A stretch of DNA of 64,000 bases from positions 653,501 to 717,500 of the forward strand of contig NC_004722.1 of assembly GCF_000007825.1 (NCBI RefSeq), given 5' to 3'. Positions 44,057-52,394 of the stretch are shown here, piece by piece. The notes beneath the pieces were generated by a model. The model saw only the letters and a program-made list of their open reading frames with translations. It did no database searches and was not told where the DNA came from. Made by a program: the position numbers and the translations under genes. How positions within the stretch are numbered: position 1 is the stretch's first letter; the number at the start of each line of letters is the position of its first letter. Origin of the DNA: Bacillus cereus ATCC 14579 (GTDB taxonomy: Bacteria > Bacillota > Bacilli > Bacillales > Bacillaceae_G).

Positions 44057-44932
44057 TTATTTTTTGTTTTTGTAGTAGTTGTAATCACAATATTCAAGTG
44101 ATTTTGGATCTACATAACTTAAGTGGTGACTAGAGAATGTCATACGACCAACTACACCAGGTTTAACAATTTCGTTGTACTTAGCTTCTGTTAGTTTAGG
44201 AGCAGTTTCTTGTACTTCTTTAACCCACTTGTCATATTTCTCTTTAGTTTTTGCTTCAACTTCGAACTCCATGTGTGTGAATCCTTCACCAGAGAAGTTC
44301 GCACTACGGCCTAGGTAAGAACCTGGCTTATCAGCTTGTAAATAAAGATCCATAATCATGCCATCCATTGTGTACTTCATACCACCAAGTTCTGGTACCC
44401 AGAAAGCATTCATTGGGCCGACAGAAGTCAGTTTGAATTGAATTGGTACACCAGCTGGGATGTTTAAATAGTTAACGGTTTCAATTTTTTCCTCTGGGTA
44501 ACTGAATAACCATTTCCAGTTTGCAGATGTAACATAAATTTCAACTGGTTTAATATGTTTGGACTCTTTCGGAACCTCTTCCGAAGCATAAGTTGCTTTT
44601 ACTGTTGGAATCGATAATGCGATAACGATAATAACAGGAACAAGCGTCCAAATAATTTCTAGTAATGTGTTACCGTGTTGTTCAGGTGGCTCATAGTCCA
44701 TATTCTCTGGTTTTTCACGATAACGAATCAAGATGACTGTAAACAGAATGAATACAATTGCGATAATTAATGACATAAGCAAGAATGACCAAACAATTAA
44801 ATCATACTGTGCTTTTGCAACAGGTCCTTGCGGATTTAATACTGCGAGTTTTTTATCACAGCCACCGAGGAACAGAAGTAATGATAACGGAAGAAGCGAA
44901 GCCAACTTCCAAAACGCTTTCTTTAGTTGCAC
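44057..44932 (-). CDS. qoxA: Cytochrome aa3 quinol oxidase subunit II (lipoprotein)
   Basis: A 291-residue subunit II. The signal peptide ends in the lipobox LFLGGC (Cys25). Two helices follow (LIVWSFLLMSLIIAIVFILFTVILI and IIWTLVPVIIVIALSIP), then the cupredoxin domain on the outer face. In the site that would hold CuA in cytochrome c oxidases the sequence reads GRSANFSGEGFTHM with no cysteines, which shows a quinol-using enzyme. GTG 44932 lies ten bases from AAAGGAG; the 46-residue longer reading crosses it and is rejected. First gene of the operon, with a promoter somewhere in 44933-45167, where I cannot fix it. Confidence 0.94.
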   Translation of the reverse strand: MQLKKAFWKLASLLPLSLLLFLGGCDKKLAVLNPQGPVAKAQYDLIVWSFLLMSLIIAIVFILFTVILIRYREKPENMDYEPPEQHGNTLLEIIWTLVPVIIVIALSIPTVKATYASEEVPKESKHIKPVEIYVTSANWKWLFSYPEEKIETVNYLNIPAGVPIQFKLTSVGPMNAFWVPELGGMKYTMDGMIMDLYLQADKPGSYLGRSANFSGEGFTHMEFEVEAKTKEKYDKWVKEVQETAPKLTEAKYNEIVKPGVVGRMTFSSHHLSYVDPKSLEYCDYNYYKNKK

Positions 44933-45167
44933 GATTGAAAATCTCCTTTCTCCTTGGATTGAAACTATGCCAATAAAACAATATAAACCTATTAATTTAT
45001 AGAAGGCAATAGTTTTTGATATATTGTTAAAAAATAGACACAAATGCACACTTTTTAAGGTGAATATCATTTGTAACTTGATTACATTGTAAACTATTTT
45101 CCAGGGAAAAACGTGATTGTGAAAATTTTAAGATAAATAAAGTTATACCAGGATATCCAAGAAATAG

Positions 45168-45199
45168 AAAAAAGCTATCTTATCATAAGAAAGATAGCT
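45168..45199 (-). terminator. Terminator of the amino acid permease gene (45215-46630)
   Basis: AGCTATCTT/AAGATAGCT stem around ATCATAAGA, with TTTTTT on the minus strand. Confidence 0.9.
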
Positions 45200-45214
45200 G
45201 AATATTTTGTATAT

Positions 45215-46630
45215 TTAGTTTATTTCTCGTATGACAGTTCGTGGCTGTTCAAGTGTGACAATTTTTTTATATTTAACTTGATATAAAATGTAACAAATAA
45301 TCATAAATGGAATGCCACAATAAAGAGCAATTCTTTGATCTGGAATGAAAGCCAAACTAACAAATGTAATGAAATTCAGCGAAAACGCTACGATTGGAAC
45401 TAGTGGATAGAGCGGTGTACGATATTTTAAATCATTTATGTTGCCACCGTTTTTCACGAAATTTCTACGGAAGAAAAACTGTGAAGCGGCGATTGACATC
45501 CAAACGACAACGGCAGCCATTGCTGCAATAGATGTTAAAACTAGAAAGACAGTATCTGCCGCAAATACACTTGTTAGTAAGGACAGGCTAGCGAAAATTA
45601 GGCTGAAAATTAATGCATTTAGCGGTACACCTTTTTTAGTTAATTTCGTAAATGCTGGACTTGCCATTCCTTGTTTTGCCATCGCCCACAGCATACGAGA
45701 ATTTGCGTAGAGACCAGAGTTAGCAACGGATAATACAGCTGTAATAATAACAAAGTTCATAATGTCTGCTGCATATGGGACACCGGCTACATCAAATACA
45801 AGTACAAAGGGACTTTCGACTAGATTAGCCTCTTGCCATGGGAGTAAACCTACAACAACTGATATCGCTAAGACGAAGAAGAAGAGAGTTCGCCAAATTG
45901 TGTTTTTAATTGCTTTTGGAATTGTTTTTTCAGGATTTTCACTTTCGCCTGAAGCGATTCCGATTAATTCTGTTCCTTGGAAGGAGTAATTTACTGTAAT
46001 CATCGTAAGAAGAACAGCTAATGCACCATTTGGAAATAGCCCGCCATTTTCAGTGAAATTATGAAGCATTGGAGCTGGCTTTCCATTAAAGTCTAGTAGA
46101 CCGAACATAACAGCGCCGCCAAGTACGATGAAAATAACAATTGTTGCGACTTTTACACTTGCGAACCAAAACTCTGCTTCTGCATATGCTTTTGCTGATA
46201 AAGCGTTTACGAGGAAGAGTGCTGCTGCAAATGTAACGCACCAAATCCAGGAAGAAACGTCTGGAAACCAGCGTTTCATTAAAATACTTACAGTTGTTAA
46301 CTCTACGCCAACTGTAACAGCCCAATTTAACCAATACATCCAACCGACAACAAATCCAAAACCAGGTGAAATGAATTTGCTTGCATAACTTTGGAATGAA
46401 CCTGCTTCTGGCATAGCGACGGATAATTCACCAAGACATAACATCGTTAAATACATAACAAATCCACCGACTAAAAATGCAAGAATAGCACCACCAGGTC
46501 CGGCATTATGGACAATTTGACCAGATCCCATAAATAACCCGGTTCCGATAACACCGCCGAGTGCAATCATAAATAGGTGTCTACTTTTCATTGTTCGTTT
46601 TAAATCTGTTTGTTCAATTTGTTGATTCAT
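45215..46630 (-). CDS. Amino acid permease, AAT family (LysP/GabP type)
   Basis: A 471-residue APC transporter with 12 helices. Seen: MIALGGVIGTGLFMGSGQIVHNAGPGG near residue 20, LGELSVAMPEAGSFQSYASKFISPG near residue 65, and the loop FQGTELIGIASGESENPEKTIPKA near residue 220. It is related to but distinct from the permease at 34582. A GGGGTGAGGGACAT leader supplies the ribosome site before ATG 46630. A 35-base palindrome 156 bases upstream may be its operator. Substrate unassigned (basic amino acids, GABA or others). Confidence 0.88.
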   Translation of the reverse strand: MNQQIEQTDLKRTMKSRHLFMIALGGVIGTGLFMGSGQIVHNAGPGGAILAFLVGGFVMYLTMLCLGELSVAMPEAGSFQSYASKFISPGFGFVVGWMYWLNWAVTVGVELTTVSILMKRWFPDVSSWIWCVTFAAALFLVNALSAKAYAEAEFWFASVKVATIVIFIVLGGAVMFGLLDFNGKPAPMLHNFTENGGLFPNGALAVLLTMITVNYSFQGTELIGIASGESENPEKTIPKAIKNTIWRTLFFFVLAISVVVGLLPWQEANLVESPFVLVFDVAGVPYAADIMNFVIITAVLSVANSGLYANSRMLWAMAKQGMASPAFTKLTKKGVPLNALIFSLIFASLSLLTSVFAADTVFLVLTSIAAMAAVVVWMSIAASQFFFRRNFVKNGGNINDLKYRTPLYPLVPIVAFSLNFITFVSLAFIPDQRIALYCGIPFMIICYILYQVKYKKIVTLEQPRTVIREIN

Positions 46631-46785
46631 ATGTCCCTCACCCCGTATTTTCTTGAATGTGTGAACTTCGTTTTATTCTGAGTTTTTAATCATTAGTGGG
46701 GGATGCAACACACACTCGGTTTATTTGCTATGAAATGAATGGAGTATGTAAAAAAACGAACTATGACTAAATACTCTAAGAATGT

Positions 46786-46820
46786 TTGTTAACATGGTGA
46801 TATCTTCACTATGTTAACAA
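46786..46820. promoter_or_regulatory. Large palindrome upstream of the amino acid permease
   Basis: TTGTTAACATGGTGA (46786-46800) is the inverse complement of TCACTATGTTAACAA (46806-46820) with one mismatch, around TATCT. There is no T-run after either arm, so an operator is more likely than a terminator. The core GTTAAC occurs in both arms. The remaining gap 46631-47006 holds only AT-rich sequence, probably the promoters of both divergent genes. Confidence 0.55.
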
Positions 46821-47006
46821 TTTTGATTTTAGCAAAATATTCTGTAAATGTATATTTATTTTTCTTTTTATTAAAAATAATTAGAATTTTTATAATTAAT
46901 TCTATGAGCGATAATTCACATGATCTTTCTAGCAAACTAGTAAGAAGAAGGGTACAATGATAAGAGGTGTATCTGTAAAATAATAATTAATGGAGTTTTG
47001 TTTATA

Positions 47007-47717
47007 ATGAAAAAGTTAAAATATCTTTTTGTTTTTGGGATTATACTTGCTGCTGCATTTTTTATAGGAAAAGATAAAATCATGCAAAAGGCGCAAGTTC
47101 TACGCTTAGAGTTTCTATCTGAAATGAAAGAAGCAGCTATGATTGAAGATGTTCCGTTTATTAAACAATTACCAGAATTGCCTAGAGGGTGTGAAGTGAC
47201 AAGTTTAGCTATGTTGCTGCAATATAAAGGTGTACAAGTAGATAAGATGCAACTTGCTAGCGAAATTCATCGTGTTCCATTTGAACAAAATGGTTTGCGT
47301 GGAAATCCTTACGAGGGATTTGTAGGAAATATTTATACAAAGGCAGAGCCTGGATATGGTGTATACAATAAACCAATCTTTGATTTAGCAGAAAAATATG
47401 TTCCTGAAAAAGTAATTAATTTAACAGGTAGAGACATGCAAGATATATATAAAGTAATTAGTTCTGGCTCTCCGGTATGGGTCATTATTAATACGACGTT
47501 TAAGCCGCTAGCTGAAAGTAGTTTTGAAACATGGAATACGAGTTCAGGCGAAGTGAAAATTACATATTATGAGCATAGTGCAGTAGTAATTGGATATGAT
47601 CAAAACTTTGTATATGTAAATGATCCTCTTAAAAATAATCCACGTTTGGCTGTTCCGCGAGCAGAATTTGAGAAAGCTTGGGAGCAAATGGGAAAACAAG
47701 CAATTACTATTTTATAA
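47007..47717 (+). CDS. C39-like papain-fold peptidase, membrane anchored (YvpB-like)
   Basis: A 236-residue protein with an N-terminal anchor (KLKYLFVFGIILAAAFFIG, about 4-20) and an extracytoplasmic cysteine-peptidase-like domain. The probable catalytic Cys is in LPRGCEVTSLAMLLQYKG near residue 60, the His in YEHSAVVIGYD near residue 190, and the Asp in VYVNDPLK near residue 205. The spacing matches peptidase C39-like family 2. No substrate is known. ATG 47007 is favoured over TTG 46998, which sits almost on the GGAG site. Monocistronic. Confidence 0.86.
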   Translation: MKKLKYLFVFGIILAAAFFIGKDKIMQKAQVLRLEFLSEMKEAAMIEDVPFIKQLPELPRGCEVTSLAMLLQYKGVQVDKMQLASEIHRVPFEQNGLRGNPYEGFVGNIYTKAEPGYGVYNKPIFDLAEKYVPEKVINLTGRDMQDIYKVISSGSPVWVIINTTFKPLAESSFETWNTSSGEVKITYYEHSAVVIGYDQNFVYVNDPLKNNPRLAVPRAEFEKAWEQMGKQAITIL

Positions 47718-47722
47718 TAATG

Positions 47723-47755
47723 AAAAAGTCATCTTTGGGATGGCTTTTTCTTTTT
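47723..47755 (+). terminator. Terminator of the C39-like peptidase gene
   Basis: AAAAAGTCATC/GATGGCTTTTT around TTTGG, T-rich tail. Confidence 0.88.
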
Positions 47756-47770
47756 GGTTTATTAACACTG

Positions 47771-47785
47771 AAAATTCAGAAGATT
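47771..47785. promoter_or_regulatory. CodY-like motif before the amidohydrolase operon
   Basis: AAAATTCAGAAGATT differs from AATTTTCWGAAAATT at three positions and lies 65 bases before the start of an amino-acid-releasing hydrolase, a plausible CodY target. Confidence 0.35.
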
Positions 47786-47849
47786 CTTTTAAAAGTTAAC
47801 GATTCACGTTATAATAACATTTAACTTGGTGAAGAAGGGGAGAAGAGAA

Positions 47850-49025
47850 ATGGATGTTGCAAAGGAACTTGTTTTGTCAAAAAATCAGTTAGTTGAGTGG
47901 AGAAGGCATTTTCATAAGTATCCAGAGTTATCTTTTCAAGAAGAGAAAACATCGCAGTTTGTGTTCGATATACTTCGGAAATTCCCATATTTAGAAGTGT
48001 CACGGCCGACTAAATATAGTGTGATGGCAAAGTTAGTAGGTAAACATCCGGGCAAAACAGTTGCGATTCGAGCCGATATGGATGCTCTTCCTATTCATGA
48101 AGAAAATGAGTTTGATTTTATTTCTACATATAAAGGTGTAATGCATGCATGTGGTCATGATGGACATATAGCGATATTACTTGGGGTTGTACATAAGTTG
48201 GTAGAAGAAAGAGAGAAGATTAAAGGGGAGATTCGTTTTCTATTCCAACATGCTGAAGAGAATTTTCCTGGTGGTGCAGAGGAGATGGTTGCTGCAGGTG
48301 TAATGGAAGGTGTGGATTATATTATTGGTGCTCACCTTTGGGCGTCGTTAGAGGTTGGGAAAATAGGTGTTATTTATGGTCCTGCAATGGCTGCACCGGA
48401 TGTTTTTAAAATTAAGATAGAGGGGAAAGGTGGACATGCTGGAATCCCTCATGAAACGGTGGATAGTATTGCAATCGGAACACAAGTCGTTTCGCAACTT
48501 CAGCAAATTGTATCTCGCCTCACGAATCCATTAGATTCTCTCGTAATATCTGTTACGCAATTTCATGCTGGGACAACTCATAATGTAATACCAGAGCAAG
48601 CTGAGATTGAAGGGACAGTAAGAAGTTTAAGACATGAATTACGAGGTGAAACAGAGAAGAAGATTGAGCGGATTGTGAAGCATATTACGGAATCTTACGG
48701 AGCGAAATATACATTTTCATATGAATATGGATATCGACCAGTTGTAAATGATTATGAAGCTACAGAGCTTATTGAACAAACGGCATTACAACTTTATGGA
48801 AGGGATAGAGTTGTTCGTTTACAGCCGACGATGGCTGGAGAAGATTTTTCAGCGTTTTTACAAAAGGCACCGGGGACATTCTTTTTTATTGGAGCGGGAA
48901 ATAAAGAGAAAGGTATTATATATCCTCACCATCACCCTCGTTTTACGATTGACGAAGATGCATTACCGATTGGAGTGGAAGTCTTTGTATCAGCCATTAT
49001 GAACTTTATAAGTAAAGGAGAATGA
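47850..49025 (+). CDS. M20-family amidohydrolase (N-acyl-amino-acid hydrolase/hippurate hydrolase type)
   Basis: A 391-residue two-metal hydrolase that removes acyl groups from N-acyl amino acids or similar amides. Seen: WRRHFHKYPELSFQE near residue 18, the metal ligands in VAIRADMDALPIHE and MHACGHDGHIAILLG (near residues 75-115), HAEENFPGGAEEMV near residue 140, GHAGIPHETVDS in the dimerisation domain, and MAGEDFSAFLQKAPGTFFFIG near the C-terminus. ATG 47850 follows GGGGAG; the TTG at 47826 is upstream of it. The DUF3311 and symporter genes follow at once, suggesting uptake and cleavage of the same compound. Confidence 0.9.
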   Translation: MDVAKELVLSKNQLVEWRRHFHKYPELSFQEEKTSQFVFDILRKFPYLEVSRPTKYSVMAKLVGKHPGKTVAIRADMDALPIHEENEFDFISTYKGVMHACGHDGHIAILLGVVHKLVEEREKIKGEIRFLFQHAEENFPGGAEEMVAAGVMEGVDYIIGAHLWASLEVGKIGVIYGPAMAAPDVFKIKIEGKGGHAGIPHETVDSIAIGTQVVSQLQQIVSRLTNPLDSLVISVTQFHAGTTHNVIPEQAEIEGTVRSLRHELRGETEKKIERIVKHITESYGAKYTFSYEYGYRPVVNDYEATELIEQTALQLYGRDRVVRLQPTMAGEDFSAFLQKAPGTFFFIGAGNKEKGIIYPHHHPRFTIDEDALPIGVEVFVSAIMNFISKGE

Positions 49026-49026
49026 G

Positions 49027-49224
49027 ATGAAGAAAATACACATTCTAGCGCTTATCCCAGTTCTTTGTTTAGTAGTTGGGCCAATATTTGCGAATTCAGT
49101 TACTCCTTACGTATTAGGGATGCCATTTTTATTATTTTGGGTATTATTATCAGTGTTTATTACATCTTTTTGTATGGGGCTTGTGTACGTGTTTGATCCT
49201 GCTAATAAGGAGGATGTAAAATGA
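49027..49224 (+). CDS. DUF3311 small membrane protein (YhjC-like)
   Basis: A 65-residue protein with two helices (ILALIPVLCLVVGPIFAN and LLFWVLLSVFITSFCMGLVYVF) and the DPANK tail typical of DUF3311. It begins one base after the amidohydrolase stop, and its end overlaps the symporter start (ATGA). In Bacillus this protein is regularly found just before an SSF symporter and is probably its accessory subunit. Confidence 0.9.
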   Translation: MKKIHILALIPVLCLVVGPIFANSVTPYVLGMPFLLFWVLLSVFITSFCMGLVYVFDPANKEDVK

Positions 49225-50693
49225 CTGCATTACTTATCATTATTTTATTTTTGTTTCTCGCACTATTTTTAGGGATTCGGGCACAACATGGAAAAGATAT
49301 GAATTTAGAACAATGGTCAGTTGGAGGAAGAGGATTTGGCACTATTTTTGTTTTTCTCCTTATGGCAGGTGAAATTTATACGACGTTTACATTTTTAGGG
49401 GGAAGCGGCTGGGCATATAGTAAAGGAGCACCTACCTTTTATATTTTGGGATATGGTGCTTTAGCTTATCTTTTATCGTATTTTTTATTGCCACCCATTT
49501 GGAAGTATGCGAAAGAGCATAACCTTGTTTCACAGTCAGATTTTTTTGCGAAGAAATATAGAAGTAAAGCGCTTGGACTTATTGTTTCGATTGTTGGTGT
49601 TGTTTCCATCATCCCATATCTTGTTTTACAGTTAAAAGGACTGGGAATTATCGTTTCAGAAGCTTCTTACGGAAGGGTGTCACCTGTTGTTGCAGTATGG
49701 ATCGGTGCTATTGTTATAACTATATATGTAATGGTTTCAGGTATACATGGTTCGGCTTGGACGGCTGCTTTGAAGGATATTATGATACTGTTTATCGTTA
49801 TGTTTTTAGGTATATATTTGCCGTATCATTATTATGGAGGATTTCAGCCGATGTTTGAGGCTGTAGAGGCAGCGAACCCGGGATTTTTATCTTTACCTGA
49901 AGAAGGAATGAGTATTTCTTGGTTTGTTTCTACTATTATATTAACGGCCCTCGGTTTTTATATGTGGCCTCATACATTTGCTTCTGCTTTTTCTGCAAAA
50001 AATGAAAAAGTATTTCGTAAAAATGCAGCAATTATGCCATTGTATTCTTTAGTTTTACTTTTCGTATTTTTTGCAGGATTTGCTGCTATATTGCAAGTTC
50101 CTGGGTTAAAGGGAGCGGATGTAGATCTTTCGTTATTCCGTCTTGCTTTACAAACTTTTGATCCTTGGTTTATTGGAATTATTGGTAGTGCGGGAGTATT
50201 AACGGCATTGGTTCCAGGGTCTATGCTTGTTATGGCGGCTTCTACACTGTTAGCAAAAAATATTTACCGAACGATAGTCCCGTCTGCTTCAGATAGACAA
50301 GTTGCTAAGATGGCAAAATTATTTGTGCCTGTAGTAACGCTCGTGGCAGTTTTATTTACATTTAAAGGAGGAGAAACAATAGGAGCACTTCTATTAATGG
50401 GATACAGTATCGTTACACAACTTTTCCCTGCACTTGTATGTAGCTTGTTTCCACGTCAAATTATTACGAAGCAAGGGGCGATTGCAGGAATGGGAGTTGG
50501 GCTATTAGTGGTCGCATATATTACCTTATCTGGTTCAACTATAGCCACGATGTTTCCGAGTTTCCCGCAGTATATAAAAGATTTGAATGTAGGTATAGTC
50601 GCATTGTTAATTAATATAATTGTGATGTTTGTAGTTAGTGGATTTACAAAAGGTGTATTTATAAAGAAAAACACTATAATAGTAGAAAAGTAA
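49221..50693 (+). CDS. Sodium:solute symporter (SSF family, YhjB-like)
   Basis: A 490-residue sodium symporter with about 13 helices. Seen: the N-terminal WSVGGRGFGTIFVFLLMAGEIYTTFTFLGGSGWAYSKGAP (cited in parts, near residues 30-70), GIHGSAWTAALKDIMILFIVM near residue 172 and GSMLVMAASTLLAKNIYR near residue 335, the sodium-site and SSF consensus regions. AAGGAGG precedes the ATG and the start overlaps DUF3311. A bcr1-like repeat sits between its stop and its terminator. The substrate is unknown; it may be a product or substrate of the upstream amidohydrolase. Confidence 0.9.
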   Translation: MTALLIIILFLFLALFLGIRAQHGKDMNLEQWSVGGRGFGTIFVFLLMAGEIYTTFTFLGGSGWAYSKGAPTFYILGYGALAYLLSYFLLPPIWKYAKEHNLVSQSDFFAKKYRSKALGLIVSIVGVVSIIPYLVLQLKGLGIIVSEASYGRVSPVVAVWIGAIVITIYVMVSGIHGSAWTAALKDIMILFIVMFLGIYLPYHYYGGFQPMFEAVEAANPGFLSLPEEGMSISWFVSTIILTALGFYMWPHTFASAFSAKNEKVFRKNAAIMPLYSLVLLFVFFAGFAAILQVPGLKGADVDLSLFRLALQTFDPWFIGIIGSAGVLTALVPGSMLVMAASTLLAKNIYRTIVPSASDRQVAKMAKLFVPVVTLVAVLFTFKGGETIGALLLMGYSIVTQLFPALVCSLFPRQIITKQGAIAGMGVGLLVVAYITLSGSTIATMFPSFPQYIKDLNVGIVALLINIIVMFVVSGFTKGVFIKKNTIIVEK

Positions 50694-50697
50694 TTCG

Positions 50698-50822
50698 TTT
50701 ATCCTGCATTAACGGGCAGTAAGACCCCCACCTCAAAATTCAGCGGAAGCAAAGAAGTTAGGTGGGGATTAAACTGTCCGTAAAAGCCCGATTGGTGAGG
50801 GGTGATTAAAGTTTTACTTTAT
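50698..50822 (+). repeat. bcr1-like repeat, 125-bp copy
   Basis: Begins TTTATCCTGCATTAACGGG and ends GATTAAAGTTTTACTTTAT, with CCCCCACCTCAAAATTCAGCGG and TAAAAGCCCGATTGG shared with the 11345 copy and about 30 bases of the right half missing. TTTAT occurs at both ends. It separates the symporter stop (50693) from the terminator at 50824. Confidence 0.85.
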
Positions 50823-50823
50823 T

Positions 50824-50857
50824 AGAGCTATCTTTGAAAAGAGATAGCTCTTTTTTT
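50824..50857 (+). terminator. Terminator of the amidohydrolase/symporter operon
   Basis: AGAGCTATCT/AGATAGCTCT stem followed by seven T. It lies 130 bases from the symporter stop because of the intervening repeat. Confidence 0.92.
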
Positions 50858-50915
50858 GTATATATTTCCTTCTATTAGCGGAATCTAACTAAAAACTTGT
50901 TGAAAAGGAAGCTAG

Positions 50916-52394
50916 GTGGGGAAATTGTTAGAGCTTGAAGGTAACTTATTTGAAGTTATGAAAGAAATTAGGGATGAGTTAGGTTCACCTAATGATTTAA
51001 CAATTAGAGAAGTTGCTCTTGCTGGGAGTTTTACACGTTGTGCGGTTGTGTTTTTATGTGGATTGACAGATAAGGATAATGTTTATAAATATGTCATTCG
51101 CACACTGCAATACGAAGAAATTATAAATGAGGAAGCTGTTGTTCAAACGTTATTGGATCGTTTTATTTCTATCGCAGAAGTGGGTGTAAAGACGAAGTTT
51201 CCAGATATTATGAATGCGATATTAGCGGGAGATACAGTTATATTAATTGATAATATTCAAACCGCTATCGTTATTAATAGTAGGGCCTGGGAGAAGCGAA
51301 GTTTATAACCACCAGTGACAGAAGATTTAATACGCGGACCGAGAGTTGGATTAAATGAAGATATTAATGTGAATAAAATGTTAATCCGACGCAGTTTACG
51401 CGATCCAAAGTTGAGGTTCCAATCTTATATTATGGGGAAGCGATCGCAGAAAGAAGTAACCCTAGTATATATAGAAGATATTATTAATCCTCACATTGTA
51501 AAAGAGTTAGATCGCCGTCTTCAATCAATAGTGACAGATGTCGTTTTGGAAACAGGTACGATTGAACAATTAATTCAGGATAATAATTTATCCCCATTTC
51601 CACAGTTTTTGAATACAGAGAGGCCTGATAATATTATAGCCTCATTAGCGAAAGGGAAGGCAGCCATTTTAGTAGACGGATCCCCGTTTGCTCTTATTGC
51701 ACCACTTGTGTTTGTTGATATTTTTCAATCTGTAGAAGATCATTACGAGCGCTGGGTGATTGGAACGTTATTAAGATTTTTACGTATGGGTTCAGGCATA
51801 ATTGCGGTTTTGTTACCAGCTATGTATGTAGCACTTGTATCTTATCATCAAGGACTTATTCCTTCTAAACTGGCTTATTCAATTGCAGGTGCGAGGGAAG
51901 GTGTTCCGTTTCCTGCATATATTGAAACGTTAATGATGGCCTTGACTATGGAATTAATACGAGAAGCTGGAATCCGATTGCCGAAACCGATGGGACAAAC
52001 GATAGGGATTGTAGGAGGTCTTGTAATTGGAGAAGCTGCGGTAAATGCAGGGATTGTAAATCCGTTTTTAGTTATTATTATTGCAGTTACTGCGATTGCT
52101 ACGTTTTCGCTTCCTGTATATAGTATTACGATTACGTTCCGAATTTTACTTTTCGTCTTTGTATTAGCTGCAACGGCTTTTGGGCTGTATGGGATCATTC
52201 TAGCTCTGATCGCACTTGCTATTCATATTACAAATTTAACAAGTGTTGGTATACCGTATACAACTCCAATTGCTCCTGCATTTTATAAAGATTGGAAAGA
52301 AGAATTTATTCGCATGCCAAAATCGATGTTGAAAGATAGACCAGAGTACTTACAAACAAAAGATTCTACAATACGTCCAAAGGAGCGAAAATAA
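50916..52394 (+). pseudogene. gerLA: Spore germinant receptor A subunit with in-frame stop (probably gerLA)
   Basis: Read through, this is a full-length 492-residue GerA-family subunit in the spore inner membrane. It opens with GTG 50916 after AAGGAAG, then the hydrophilic N-domain, and its membrane region begins near residue 285 (PFALIAPLVFVD, REGVPFPAYIETLMMALTMELIREAG). At 51306-51308 the frame has TAA between RSL and PPVTEDLIRGPRVG, where relatives carry Glu or another residue, so one base change (CAA or GAA to TAA) has cut the protein at residue 130. The frame is otherwise open. A GTG nine bases after the stop lacks a ribosome site. The gerL name rests on genomic position as I recall it. 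Confidence 0.85.

Noticed and set aside
46681..46735. Possible seventh bcr1-like copy (AATCATTAGTGGGGGA ... TTTATTT)
   Set aside because: Only about 15 bases resemble the repeat and neither diagnostic end is present, so it is not counted.
51309..51330. Independent start of a shorter gerLA gene at GTG 51315
   Set aside because: There is no ribosome site and the result would lack the N-terminal part of the conserved hydrophilic domain; a nonsense mutation explains the data better.
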